Shown one piece after another: positions 52,589 through 61,306 of a DNA stretch of 64,000 nucleotides (positions within the stretch are counted from its first letter, which is position 1; each line of letters opens with the position of its first letter). A program made the translations under genes and the position numbers. The notes under the pieces were generated by a model. That model made no database searches. It was not told the origin of the DNA and saw only the letters and a program-made list of their open reading frames with translations. This stretch comes from an uncultured Hyphomonadaceae bacterium (lineage in GTDB: Bacteria > Pseudomonadota > Alphaproteobacteria > Caulobacterales > Hyphomonadaceae), in NCBI GenBank assembly GCA_913057945.1, contig CAJXOF010000004.1, positions 62,001-126,000 of the forward strand, in the 5' to 3' direction.

Positions 52589-53377
52589 CTATTTCGCCGC
52601 AATTGCGAGGCGAACCGACCCAATACCTTCGATATCTGCTTCAAACAGATCACCAGGCTCCATTGAGGCCATCGGGCCAAGAGCACCTGTCAGAACGACG
52701 TCGCCGGCCTTGAGAGGTGCTCCGAGCTCTGCGCATTTTCGTGCGAGCCAGAGTGCGGCGTTTAGCGGATTTCCAAGGCACGCGATGCCGGCGCCATATG
52801 AAACCGGGCGTCCATTGCATTTCATCACCATGCCAGCATTGACGAGATCAAGCCCATGCAGTGCACGAACAGGACCGCCCAGGACATATAGGCCTGATGA
52901 GGCGTTATCCGCGATCGTATCCGAAATGCGGATATCCCAGTCCTTGATACGACTGCCCACAATTTCGATGGCAGGCACGACGTGGTCTATGGCTCGGATC
53001 AGTTCGCTTGGCGTTGTATCCTGCGCGTTGATGTCCCTGCCGAGTATAACGGCTATTTCAGCCTCGGCCTTGGGTTGTTGAGTTGCTGACAACGGAATTT
53101 CATCACCGTCGCAATATTCCATATCCGCATAGAGGACGCCAAAATCGGGCTGGTCTACGCCAAGTTGATTTTGGACTGCCGCTGACGTCAGGCCAATTTT
53201 CCGGCCAACAATCCGTCGCCCTGCGGATACCCACCGGGCTGTGTTGATCGCCTGGACCTCGTATCCGGCTTGCGGATCAAGACCAATGAGATCACGCACT
53301 GGCGCGCAGTAGGTTTGTCCAGCGTGTGCGTTGAACAGTGCATCCGCAGCCTTTTGAATTTCATCTCTGGAGATCAT
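52589..53377 (-). CDS. 2-hydroxypenta-2,4-dienoate hydratase (2-keto-4-pentenoate hydratase)
   Basis: The 262-aa enzyme adds water to 2-hydroxypenta-2,4-dienoate to give 4-hydroxy-2-oxovalerate (the BphH/DmpE/MhpD family of the fumarylacetoacetase-like superfamily). It has GRKIGLTSAAVQ, ADMEYCDGDEIPLS, KAEAEIAVILGRD (metal-binding acidic residues) and a C-terminal VVLTGALGPM segment. I start it at 53377 (MISRDEIQKAADAL), since the longer frame to 53461 covers the probable promoter and operator. It is first in the three-gene minus-strand operon. Confidence 0.94.
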   Translation of the reverse strand: MISRDEIQKAADALFNAHAGQTYCAPVRDLIGLDPQAGYEVQAINTARWVSAGRRIVGRKIGLTSAAVQNQLGVDQPDFGVLYADMEYCDGDEIPLSATQQPKAEAEIAVILGRDINAQDTTPSELIRAIDHVVPAIEIVGSRIKDWDIRISDTIADNASSGLYVLGGPVRALHGLDLVNAGMVMKCNGRPVSYGAGIACLGNPLNAALWLARKCAELGAPLKAGDVVLTGALGPMASMEPGDLFEADIEGIGSVRLAIAAK

Positions 53378-53465
53378 GGTCTGGTTCGCGTCCGTAAGTA
53401 ACTTGGAATGTAGATCGCTAACTACGCGATATACTTGACACTGCAATCCGAGGCAGGCCAATTGC

Positions 53466-53480
53466 TATCACAATGTGATA
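53466..53480. promoter_or_regulatory. Perfect 15-base palindrome between hydratase and iclR (site 1)
   Basis: TATCACA-A-TGTGATA is a perfect 7-1-7 palindrome, just before the iclR start region and about 90 bases from the hydratase start. The core TCACAATGTGA occurs again, in the reverse orientation, at 54468-54478 on the other side of iclR. It is the best candidate for the IclR operator; a CRP-type site is an alternative because TGTGA-like halves are present. Confidence 0.7.
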
Positions 53481-53493
53481 AATGGAGATCCGT

Positions 53494-54249
53494 GTGACAC
53501 GATCCATGTCTTCCTTCGACAAGGCGATGGCCTTGTTCGGAGCACTTGTTGCGCAGGACGGTGTATTCGAATCAGACGCAATGAGTGTCCAGCTCGGGGT
53601 GCCGGAATCGACTCTGTACAGGCATCTGAATGCCCTCCATTCGGCCGGGCTCATCTGCCGATCCAGACGTGGACGATATTTGCCCAACCCAGTTTTTCTG
53701 AAGAAGTTGGAGGGGTACACACCACATGCAGTGCTGTCGGAACTAGTACGGCCCTTTTTGGACCAACTAAGTGTCGCGTTGGAAACCACGACCCACTTTG
53801 GCCTTCTGGAGAACGACATGGTTACCTACCTCGCGAAATCGGTATTTGAAGGAGAGGAGGTGTTCACGCGCGAGAACGGGCAGCTGGAGGCGTACTGTTC
53901 TGCTATCGGCAAGGTGTTGCTCTCGCACATGACGGTCGACGAGCAACGGGCGTATATATCCAGCGGGCCCTTTCCAAAGCTAACGGATAAAACGATCACG
54001 GATCCAGCCGCAATCGAACGAGAACTACATCGCACGCGCAACAAGGGATTCGGCGTCGACGATGGCGAGGTTCACAACGCACTTTATTGCATCGCTGTGC
54101 CAGTCTTCAGTTCGCGGGGAATAGTCGTGGGCGCAATTTCTAGTTCATCTAGCCAGAGGTGGGCGAGTCCTAAAGAACAGCGTGATCGCCTGATTCAGCT
54201 CAACGGGGTAGCGCAGTCAATCTCTTCCACTTTAGGGGCCGGCGCATGA
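53494..54249 (+). CDS. IclR-family transcriptional regulator
   Basis: The 251-aa regulator has an N-terminal winged helix (MALFGALVAQDG, then LGVPESTLYRHLNALHSAGL) and a C-terminal GAF-like effector domain (TTHFGLLENDMVTYLAKS, YCSAIGKVLLSHM, YCIAVPVFSSRGIVVGAISS). Such proteins sense aromatic acids or pathway products. I favour GTG 53494, since GGAG lies six bases upstream; an ATG at 53482 is in frame but has no ribosome site and lies against the palindrome. The gene is divergent from the hydratase operon, so it likely controls both sides and itself. Confidence 0.9.
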   Translation: MTRSMSSFDKAMALFGALVAQDGVFESDAMSVQLGVPESTLYRHLNALHSAGLICRSRRGRYLPNPVFLKKLEGYTPHAVLSELVRPFLDQLSVALETTTHFGLLENDMVTYLAKSVFEGEEVFTRENGQLEAYCSAIGKVLLSHMTVDEQRAYISSGPFPKLTDKTITDPAAIERELHRTRNKGFGVDDGEVHNALYCIAVPVFSSRGIVVGAISSSSSQRWASPKEQRDRLIQLNGVAQSISSTLGAGA

Positions 54250-54269
54250 TCATGTGGAGATGAGAGCTC

Positions 54270-54297
54270 AAAAAAATGGGAGCCGCTTAGGCTCCCA
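54270..54297 (-). terminator. Strong minus-strand terminator, with a second hairpin beside it
   Basis: TGGGAGCC (54277-54284) and GGCTCCCA (54290-54297) pair over 8 bases around GCTTA. On the minus strand the stem is followed by seven T residues, so it would end leftward transcription. Next to it GGCGGAG (54304-54310) and CTCCGCC (54317-54323) make a second 7-base hairpin. iclR ends 21 bases to the left, so the block may serve both strands, but the T run points to transcripts coming from the right. Confidence 0.65.
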
Positions 54298-54323
54298 GAG
54301 TTTGGCGGAGACCTAGCTCCGCC

Positions 54324-54951
54324 GGAGGAAACAGACTGGTTGTCGTATCTGTTGTACGTTCCCTGACCTTGAATGGCAGTGAAGTTCAACCTGACACGAC
54401 ACATTTGAGTTGTGCCGCGATCCGGTTGCGCGTCAACCTGGCCGGATGCGAATGAGCGGCATCGCTCTCACATTGTGAAACTTTATGGAATCTGAGCACT
54501 CGGGTGGAACAGGATTGGAATTCTGTACGCCTACCCATGATATTTATGTGCCGAGAATATTCCCGAAAGCGGCCAATGCGCGAATAATCGGACATGTGGG
54601 AACATGGACTGCGTTCTGAGCGTTCCCGAACAACCGATAGAAATAAGCGAGTATACGGAACAAAAATCTCGGAGTCGGGAAATGGCTTTTCGACATCCGG
54701 GGCGGCGAGCACTGCTCCAATCCGGGAGTCAGGTGCACTAAGTTGCGCTGGCGTCTGTTCCGTATGGCGAAATTAACAGCGGCATCGATAGCACAGTTGC
54801 CTTTGGCCACATGCAGATTTCGATCCTTGCTACGGAATTTGAGCTCGCGCTGTTCGTAAATAAATATTGACACAATCAAAAAAATCATTTTTTCTCAAAA
54901 AAAGAACAAAATCTTGCACCTCAAGCAAGGTTGTTAGGGAGGTACTTAAAT
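54324..54951. other. Long non-coding region upstream of the dihydrodiol dehydrogenase
   Basis: More than 600 AT-rich bases hold only short open frames with no recognised protein (two of 108 and 114 codons on the minus strand look like chance). It contains a second copy of the 11-base palindrome core at 54468. TTGACA lies at 54867-54872, and A7 and T6 runs form a small dyad just after it. It should carry the promoter of the plus-strand catabolic operon. Confidence 0.5.
54468..54478. promoter_or_regulatory. Second copy of the IclR-type palindrome (site 2)
   Basis: TCACATTGTGA is the exact reverse complement of the core in site 1 (TCACAATGTGA at 53468-53478). It lies about 480 bases upstream of the dehydrogenase start. 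Two identical 11-base sites flanking one regulator gene in 1 kb suggest control of both divergent operons by the same protein. Confidence 0.6.
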
Positions 54952-55734
54952 ATGCCAAAACTAAGCGGCAGTTCCGTTTTGATTACGGGCGGAGCCACGG
55001 GAATTGGTCGGGCGGTGGTCCATCATTTTGTCGAGGAAGGTGCCAGACTGTGTGTTCTGTGCGTCAATGACGAACAGGCGAGTTCGTTGCGGGGTGAGTT
55101 CGGGGCTGAGGTTGAAACAGTAATTGGGGATGTGCGCAGTCTGGCAGACAATCAGCGCGCTGCGGCCCTTGCCGTGGAGAGATTCGGTGGACTGAACACC
55201 TTTATCGGCAATGCAGGGATATGGGATTTTATAACGCCTCTGGAAGCGCAGGATGAAGAAAAGCTCGAAAGAGTCTGCGATGATATTTTTGGTGTGAATG
55301 TAAAGGGGTACGCGCTCGGAGCGTACGCGTGTCTTCCTGCGCTTCGCCAGTCTAAAGGGTCCATAATTTTCACGGCCTCTAGCTCAAGCTTTTTTACGGG
55401 CGGAGGTGGTCCGCTATATGTGGCATCGAAACACGCTGTGATTGGACTCATCAAGCAGCTTGCGAAGGAAGTCGCGCCAGACGTTAGGGTTAATGGCGTA
55501 GCTCCAGGAGGTACGATTACCAATCTTTCCGGGTCGCCCTCATCCGAGCACGCAAAGTCCCAGATGGCTGAGATTCCAGAGATCGACAAACTTCTCGAGG
55601 GCATGACACCGCTCGGATTTGCCGCAAAGCCTGAAGACCATGTAGCGCTATATGCGTTGCTTGCCTGTCCGGTGTCGGCTCGATACGTCACAGGCACAAC
55701 CATCTTGTCCGATGGCGGTATTGGCGTGGGCTGA
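54952..55734 (+). CDS. cis-Dihydrodiol dehydrogenase, BphB-type short-chain dehydrogenase
   Basis: The 260-aa protein has the NAD-binding TGGATGIGRAV near residue 12, NAG in FIGNAGIWDF, a Ser at 143, and Y156 and K160 in LYVASKHAV. The spacing is that of biphenyl dihydrodiol dehydrogenase (Ser142, Tyr155, Lys159 in the family reference). The stretches FGVNVKGYALGAYACLPAL and VRVNGVAPGGT are those of BphB/TodD/NahB. It turns a cis-dihydrodiol into a catechol. ATG 54952 has GGAGG nine bases upstream. No ring-hydroxylating dioxygenase is in the window, so its partner must be encoded elsewhere. Confidence 0.88.
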   Translation: MPKLSGSSVLITGGATGIGRAVVHHFVEEGARLCVLCVNDEQASSLRGEFGAEVETVIGDVRSLADNQRAAALAVERFGGLNTFIGNAGIWDFITPLEAQDEEKLERVCDDIFGVNVKGYALGAYACLPALRQSKGSIIFTASSSSFFTGGGGPLYVASKHAVIGLIKQLAKEVAPDVRVNGVAPGGTITNLSGSPSSEHAKSQMAEIPEIDKLLEGMTPLGFAAKPEDHVALYALLACPVSARYVTGTTILSDGGIGVG

Positions 55735-55806
55735 CCCAGCCTGAACGCGTTCACCAACTAAGTCGAAATTGTGCCAGCAGTGCTGGCGGTCTTTTGGATC
55801 AAATCT

Positions 55807-56898
55807 ATGAACCTGCCGGTCTTCAAATTCGCTCATGCTGCCGCTGCTGCTGGGGTGCTTTACTTCTCCCAACCTGGGGCGCTGGCAGAGCAGGCCGTTT
55901 TATCGCCCCCCGACATAAGCCCTCGGTCAAATATAGAGATGCCAACTGACGGACGTGTACGGTTTGTTCCTGATAATTTATTTGCCGTCGATTTTGTCTC
56001 TGATTCTGTGGGCTGGGCGGGGGGATACTACGGGACACTACTGAAGACCGAGGATGGAGGAGGGCACTGGAAGCGCGAGCCCTTGCCGTTTACGGACTTA
56101 ATTAGGCGAATCGACTTTGTGGACGAGGCCGTCGGCATTGCTGTCACGAGTAGAGGCAAGATCCTGAGGTCTGAAGACGGGGGAGCGCATTGGGAAGTTG
56201 TGCATGTTGAGCCGGGCATTAACTTGCGAGATGTCTACTGTCTCGACGCCCAGACAGCTTGGGTCGTCGGACATGAGGCTACAGTGCTTCACACGTCCGA
56301 TGGCGGTAAAACGTGGCAAACTCAGGCGTTATCCGGATATCAGGGGCGTGATCTACCGAGATTGAATGGCATTACACGTCTCGAGGACGGGCGGTTGGTT
56401 TTGGTTGGGGAGTTCGGCCTGATAGCGTCGTCAATCGATGATGGATTGAGCTGGGAGGTGCTGGACGCGCCCGATGCCTCGGTCACATTCACAGCGGTAG
56501 ATGCATGGCGTTCGGAGGCGCTAATATCTGGGCTTGGCGGCAAGCTTACAATGGTTCGATTTGGTTCGGACAGTGACGTTGAAGAGGGCTCGGAACGCTT
56601 AGAGGACCGTGTCCCGACGATCACAGCTTTGTCCTCGGGGACAGATGCGCATTTGTTCGATCTAACATTAGACCAAGATGGTGACGGAGTGATCGTAGGC
56701 CAGGGCGGGGTGGTCCGTGTAAAAGCTGGATTGCCTGTATCGGAATTGCTGCCCCTGGAGAGTAAGCCAGGATTCCTTTGGTACGGAGGAATCTCAAAAA
56801 CATCTGAACACGGATGGTATATTGTCGTTGGGGCGAACGGTGCCGTACTAAAAACCGAATTCGATGTCTCAGATCCGGAGCCGTTAGTGCGGTGGTAA
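55807..56898 (+). CDS. YCF48/BNR-repeat exported protein
   Basis: The 363-aa protein has a signal peptide (FAHAAAAAGVLYFSQPGALA) and at least four Asp-box repeats (LKTEDGGGHW, LRSEDGGAHW, LHTSDGGKTW and a weaker one), giving a beta-propeller like the photosystem II assembly factor YCF48/Hcf136. In non-photosynthetic proteobacteria such proteins are often encoded beside an RND/MMPL transporter, as here. It is probably periplasmic and may help assemble or hold the transporter or its cargo. ATG 55807 fits the signal peptide. Confidence 0.85.
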   Translation: MNLPVFKFAHAAAAAGVLYFSQPGALAEQAVLSPPDISPRSNIEMPTDGRVRFVPDNLFAVDFVSDSVGWAGGYYGTLLKTEDGGGHWKREPLPFTDLIRRIDFVDEAVGIAVTSRGKILRSEDGGAHWEVVHVEPGINLRDVYCLDAQTAWVVGHEATVLHTSDGGKTWQTQALSGYQGRDLPRLNGITRLEDGRLVLVGEFGLIASSIDDGLSWEVLDAPDASVTFTAVDAWRSEALISGLGGKLTMVRFGSDSDVEEGSERLEDRVPTITALSSGTDAHLFDLTLDQDGDGVIVGQGGVVRVKAGLPVSELLPLESKPGFLWYGGISKTSEHGWYIVVGANGAVLKTEFDVSDPEPLVRW

Positions 56899-56944
56899 CA
56901 GGAGAAGTTCGCTTGTTGCAAATTCAATCAAAGGCTCAAATTCA

Positions 56945-59272
56945 GTGGTAAGTTATATTTCGAATTTCGTCATAAGATTTCCCAGAATCATTCTGGCAAT
57001 CGCTTTTCTGGTCACATCGGGGGCGGCTTATTTCGGCGTGACAGGTGTCTCGTTGAAGGTCGTTCTCGAAGATATGCTGCCTGCAAACCATTCGAATGTC
57101 GAACTCTATAAGGAGTTCCGGAGTCAGTTTGGTGGAGTCAATAATGTCCTTGTCGAAGTCGAAAATAAAGCAGGCGACATCTACAATTCGGACTTTCTTG
57201 AAACGTATCGGGAAGTATCAGACGAGTTCTATTTTCACGATAACAATATCCGCCCTCTGTTTGAGGCGGCCAATCTCCGGAAGACGAGATCGGTGGCCGG
57301 CGGGGAGGGGCAAATTCTGGTCAGTCCTCTTATGTGGCCGGAAGTGCCCCGCTCTGAGTCTGATATGGAGCATTTCAAACAAATCGTCAGGGGGCAGTTT
57401 CTCGGCTCATTGGTTTCACTGGATGAGCATTCAATGCTTATTTCTGCCGAGCTTTCAGAGGAGGTGGATTCTCGGGAGTTCGTCGCCTTTATTGAGAATC
57501 TAAAATCAGAATTCTCGACGAAAGATGTAAAAATATCAGTCGTTGGCAGACCCGTACTTCTGGGTACGGTTAAGAAATATCTGCCTCAGATGCTGTTGGT
57601 TTTTGCGGCGTCTGTGCTGGCTATCGCTGCCGTCCTACTTTTCTATTTCAGATCCTGGGTTGGCGTTGCTGTTCCAATGCTCGTGGCCTTCGCTGTCACG
57701 ATTTGGGGCTTTGGCGTCATTGGCTTGGTCGGTTACAATCTTGATCCCCTGTTGCTCCTGCTGCCGTTTTTCGTCTTCGCCACTGTCTTATCCCATTCAG
57801 TTCAATTCGTTTCGCGCGTTTTCGATGAAATCGAAAATAGTGCAACCATGCGTGATGCAGTAAAAGAAGGCCTTGAGCGCCTTCTGTTCCCGAGTACTGC
57901 GGCTGTGATTACCGATGCGGCTGGATTTACGGTCCTAGCTCTGGTGACAATCCCAAGCATCCAGTCGCTTGCCTTCATCTGCACGTTTTGGCTTCTAACC
58001 CTAACCCCGGGAATTATTGTTGCTGCGGCGTTCATGGCCGTCCTTCGGAAGCCGACAAAATTCCGCACTACCTTACCCGGTCAAGCCGCATTGGCCAAAA
58101 TTTTTGGGCTGAAAGCGTCTAGGTATGTATTCCTCCCGGCTTTCGTTGCTGCGTTGATTGCGGGCATTTTCATTTCGCAGGGGTTAAAAATAGGTGACGC
58201 AGAAGGGAGCCCGATCCTGTGGCAGGATTCCCAGTACAACAAAGATGTCAAAAAAATCAACTCGAGCTTTGACCGTGTCGGTACGGATGTAATGCAGGCC
58301 TATTTCTCCGGTGATGGAGAGATCATGCTAGATCCGCGTGTGTATCATCAGATCGAAGCATTTGATCGCTATATTTACGAACGAGTTCTTCCGGCAACTC
58401 GCGCACAGAGCCTTGTTCCGATTGTAAAAAATATCAACATGGTTTTGTGGGAAGGGGACCCTTCATACCAAACAATTTCTGATACAGAAGAAGAAATAGG
58501 ATTTAACATTTACATGTTCCGGTCTGGCGGTGAGCCAGGAGACTTTGCCGCCTATACGAACCCGGAATGGAGCATCGGTAAGCTCTCAATTTATACGGGG
58601 GAGCATAGTGCTGACACCGTGAATGCGTTGATGGCGGCGGGCCAAGAATTTCTAAACACCTATCAGTTTTCAGATGGGGAGCCGCGTGTGAGGTTCGCCG
58701 GCGGACAGATCGGTATAATTAAGGCGAGCAACGACGAGATCGAGCATAAAGAAAATGTGCTCCTTATTGCCATTATCATCGTTATCGCAGTTAACCTGCT
58801 CTGGCTATATCGATCACCCGCAGTTGCAGTCGTGATCATACTTGTACTGACGACATCTCACTTTATCACCATGAGTGTAATGACGCTTATGGACGTGGGG
58901 ATGAACTTGAATACGCTCCCGCTTGCTGCGTTGGGTTTGGGCCGTGGTGTTGATTACAGCATCTACATGGCAGACCGGATACGCGAGGAAATGAGGCACG
59001 GCCATGAATTCGCGAAGGCGACGGGCCGGGCGTTCAACACGTCTGGTATTGCCGTGATAGTTACGGCACTGACGATGATACTGCCGCTATTGCCGTGGTA
59101 CTTCCTGTCTCCGATCAGGTTCCAAGCCGAGATGGGCGTTCTGTTGGCGATCATCTTGATGTTCAACATGGTGGGGGCGCTCACTGTTGTGCCTGCAGCA
59201 ATCGGCTTGCTGAAGCCGCGGGGATTTCCGTTTAGCACACAGAAGAAAATAGTCAGGGCGATGGTTGGTTAG
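56945..59272 (+). CDS. RND/MMPL-family transporter
   Basis: The 775-aa protein has 12 predicted membrane segments in two sets of six. Each set is preceded by one helix and a large periplasmic loop (residues about 35-210 and 420-590). The GLGRGVDYSIYMADRIREEM motif near 675 is typical of the MMPL/sterol-sensing type. The start is GTG 56945 with a weak ribosome site. Such transporters move hydrophobic compounds; next to DUF1302, DUF1329 and an aromatic pathway, uptake or export of a lipid-like or aromatic substrate is likely. Confidence 0.9.
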   Translation: MVSYISNFVIRFPRIILAIAFLVTSGAAYFGVTGVSLKVVLEDMLPANHSNVELYKEFRSQFGGVNNVLVEVENKAGDIYNSDFLETYREVSDEFYFHDNNIRPLFEAANLRKTRSVAGGEGQILVSPLMWPEVPRSESDMEHFKQIVRGQFLGSLVSLDEHSMLISAELSEEVDSREFVAFIENLKSEFSTKDVKISVVGRPVLLGTVKKYLPQMLLVFAASVLAIAAVLLFYFRSWVGVAVPMLVAFAVTIWGFGVIGLVGYNLDPLLLLLPFFVFATVLSHSVQFVSRVFDEIENSATMRDAVKEGLERLLFPSTAAVITDAAGFTVLALVTIPSIQSLAFICTFWLLTLTPGIIVAAAFMAVLRKPTKFRTTLPGQAALAKIFGLKASRYVFLPAFVAALIAGIFISQGLKIGDAEGSPILWQDSQYNKDVKKINSSFDRVGTDVMQAYFSGDGEIMLDPRVYHQIEAFDRYIYERVLPATRAQSLVPIVKNINMVLWEGDPSYQTISDTEEEIGFNIYMFRSGGEPGDFAAYTNPEWSIGKLSIYTGEHSADTVNALMAAGQEFLNTYQFSDGEPRVRFAGGQIGIIKASNDEIEHKENVLLIAIIIVIAVNLLWLYRSPAVAVVIILVLTTSHFITMSVMTLMDVGMNLNTLPLAALGLGRGVDYSIYMADRIREEMRHGHEFAKATGRAFNTSGIAVIVTALTMILPLLPWYFLSPIRFQAEMGVLLAIILMFNMVGALTVVPAAIGLLKPRGFPFSTQKKIVRAMVG

Positions 59273-59331
59273 ATTGAGGGCGATAGAGCCTGGCTGCGCA
59301 TCGGAAAAAATAGAAAGTGAGGGAGAGAAAG

Positions 59332-61254
59332 ATGAACACCAAGAATAAAAAAACTAAAACTAAGTCGCAAAAGCTATGCCTGCTCGGGGCTACAGCATTT
59401 TCCACAGTCCTTATGATGCCGCTAGCAGCGAATGCCGAGTCATTGGCTGAAGCGCTGAACCTGCCCGACAATGTCTGGGTGGGCGGACGTCTGACGCAAG
59501 GGACGGGCGTCTATTTTGACCGGTATGGTGGTGGAACTGGAGTGGGGCCCTCCCAGTTTGTAGCGCAGCTTCAGGCTGAGTGGACTCCCAATAGCAATGT
59601 GACGGTTGTTTCCGATTTTTGGCTGCGCGGCGATTGGTACTATGATCTTGATGACGGAGATTCAATCGGACCTGGCACGCCAGACTTTACTAAGGGCCCT
59701 CCGTTTCTAGATCGCTTTGATTTTTTACTCTCGCAGGATGGGGCGCTCACGCTTCCTGAACCGTTTGGTAATAGCGGTGAAGAAAATCGCATACTCGATG
59801 ATTTCGAGCAGGATGTGATTAGAGAGCTGTCGATAGCGTTTGCTGATTCAGAGGGACGCGCGTCTCTAAAAGTCGGAAAGTTTCAGCGAGGGTGGGGGCA
59901 AGCAGATGGTCTGCGCCTTCTTGATATTCTGAACCCACAGGATCTCCGCCAAAGGAGTATATTTACAGACACCGAGGATTTGCGGATACCTCAGTGGAGT
60001 GCTGCCCTATCTTTGGATATTGACCAGCTTGGGTTGGCTGCTCCTTTTGAGGGGCTAGGACTCAAGGATCCATCACTGGAAGTGATCTACACTCCGGTGG
60101 TACGCCATTCCGAATTCATCGTGAATAATCCGACGCCGAATTCCAGTACGTCCGGAGGCCCCTTCGGTCTGCCTTTCCCGAGGTTGGTGGAAGGTCAGTC
60201 GGGTTTCGGCATGCCCTTGTTGGGAGCAAGGCTGTCGGACAAGGAAACAGACGACTGGGAAGATTCCGAGGTCGGCATGCGGCTAAAATTCGATGTCCTT
60301 GGCGGGCAGGGGACAATTAATGGATTTTACGGTTTTCAGGATCTGCCGATCGTCGTCAACACCGGCGCAACAGTTCATATTGGCACATTTATTGGAGATC
60401 CAAATGCAGCGGGCGTTGTCAATGTGCCCATTGATCTCCCAACCACCATAGGTGCGATGAATGCGCCGGGTCAGTACGTTGATTTCATCCAGTCTCTAGC
60501 AGCTGGGACTGCGGCGCCAGGGGACTTTCCTTTAATTCCGTTCGGCTGCCTTGATATTCTGGATCCGGCGGCTGGAGGGGTGCCGTGTTCTATTACTACA
60601 GATTTTGACCTCGATTACACACTCCGGCAAAAGACCGTCGGTTTTTCATTCACACGCGATATGACGGAGTTCCGATTCGGTAGAAAGGATGTCTCTCCGG
60701 TACTGCGTTTGGAGGCGGCATACGAGTTTGACAAACCCTTCAACAAGGGGGTGATTCAGAACCCCTTTGTGCCCGGGCGTGTGACCGTCGGCACACCAGC
60801 TCTCATTACTACCCGTGACGACACAATCGCGAGACGAGATCAGCTGTCTGTCTTGGTCGGATTTGATTATAATTTCTGGGTGCCGGGGTGGGAATCGCAG
60901 CGCAGTTCGATTTTTATGACAACTCAGTTTTTCGAGATCCATACCGAAGATGCTGATGGGCTCCTGTTTCAGGCGCCTTACGCGCTTACAAATGTTGAAG
61001 AGAACCAGGAATTCATAACTCAGACGTACACGAAGGGTTTCTTAAACGACAAAGTGACTCTGGATGGCTTGGCGATCTGGGACATGGATAAAGGTAGCGT
61101 TGCGATAAGGCAGAGAATAGATTTCTCCGTAGGAGGAGGAAATTGGAAGCCCAGAATTGAAGTGGGCTACTTTAGCGGGAAGGATGAGCAGGGCCTTTTG
61201 GGGCTCTATAACAAATCGGACTACGTTGAGTTTTCTCTGACCTACCAATTCTAG
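59332..61254 (+). CDS. DUF1302 outer-membrane beta-barrel protein
   Basis: The 640-aa protein has a signal peptide (LLGATAFSTVLMMPLAANA), long stretches of alternating beta strands, and a C-terminal YVEFSLTYQF ending in Phe, as needed for outer-membrane insertion. DUF1302 proteins pair with DUF1329 proteins near hydrophobic-substrate catabolism genes. ATG 59332 has GGGAGA upstream. It is probably the outer-membrane channel for the substrate of this cluster; selectivity cannot be predicted. Confidence 0.88.
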   Translation: MNTKNKKTKTKSQKLCLLGATAFSTVLMMPLAANAESLAEALNLPDNVWVGGRLTQGTGVYFDRYGGGTGVGPSQFVAQLQAEWTPNSNVTVVSDFWLRGDWYYDLDDGDSIGPGTPDFTKGPPFLDRFDFLLSQDGALTLPEPFGNSGEENRILDDFEQDVIRELSIAFADSEGRASLKVGKFQRGWGQADGLRLLDILNPQDLRQRSIFTDTEDLRIPQWSAALSLDIDQLGLAAPFEGLGLKDPSLEVIYTPVVRHSEFIVNNPTPNSSTSGGPFGLPFPRLVEGQSGFGMPLLGARLSDKETDDWEDSEVGMRLKFDVLGGQGTINGFYGFQDLPIVVNTGATVHIGTFIGDPNAAGVVNVPIDLPTTIGAMNAPGQYVDFIQSLAAGTAAPGDFPLIPFGCLDILDPAAGGVPCSITTDFDLDYTLRQKTVGFSFTRDMTEFRFGRKDVSPVLRLEAAYEFDKPFNKGVIQNPFVPGRVTVGTPALITTRDDTIARRDQLSVLVGFDYNFWVPGWESQRSSIFMTTQFFEIHTEDADGLLFQAPYALTNVEENQEFITQTYTKGFLNDKVTLDGLAIWDMDKGSVAIRQRIDFSVGGGNWKPRIEVGYFSGKDEQGLLGLYNKSDYVEFSLTYQF

Positions 61255-61306
61255 AGAAACATAACGATAACGCAAAGATGTCTGGTTCTTGATGATGGAG
61301 AAGAAA

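Noticed and set aside
54386..54888. Two minus-strand frames (108 and 114 codons) in the gap before the dihydrodiol dehydrogenase
   Set aside because: They overlap each other in different frames, have no ribosome site and no recognisable domain; a non-coding transcript is more likely.
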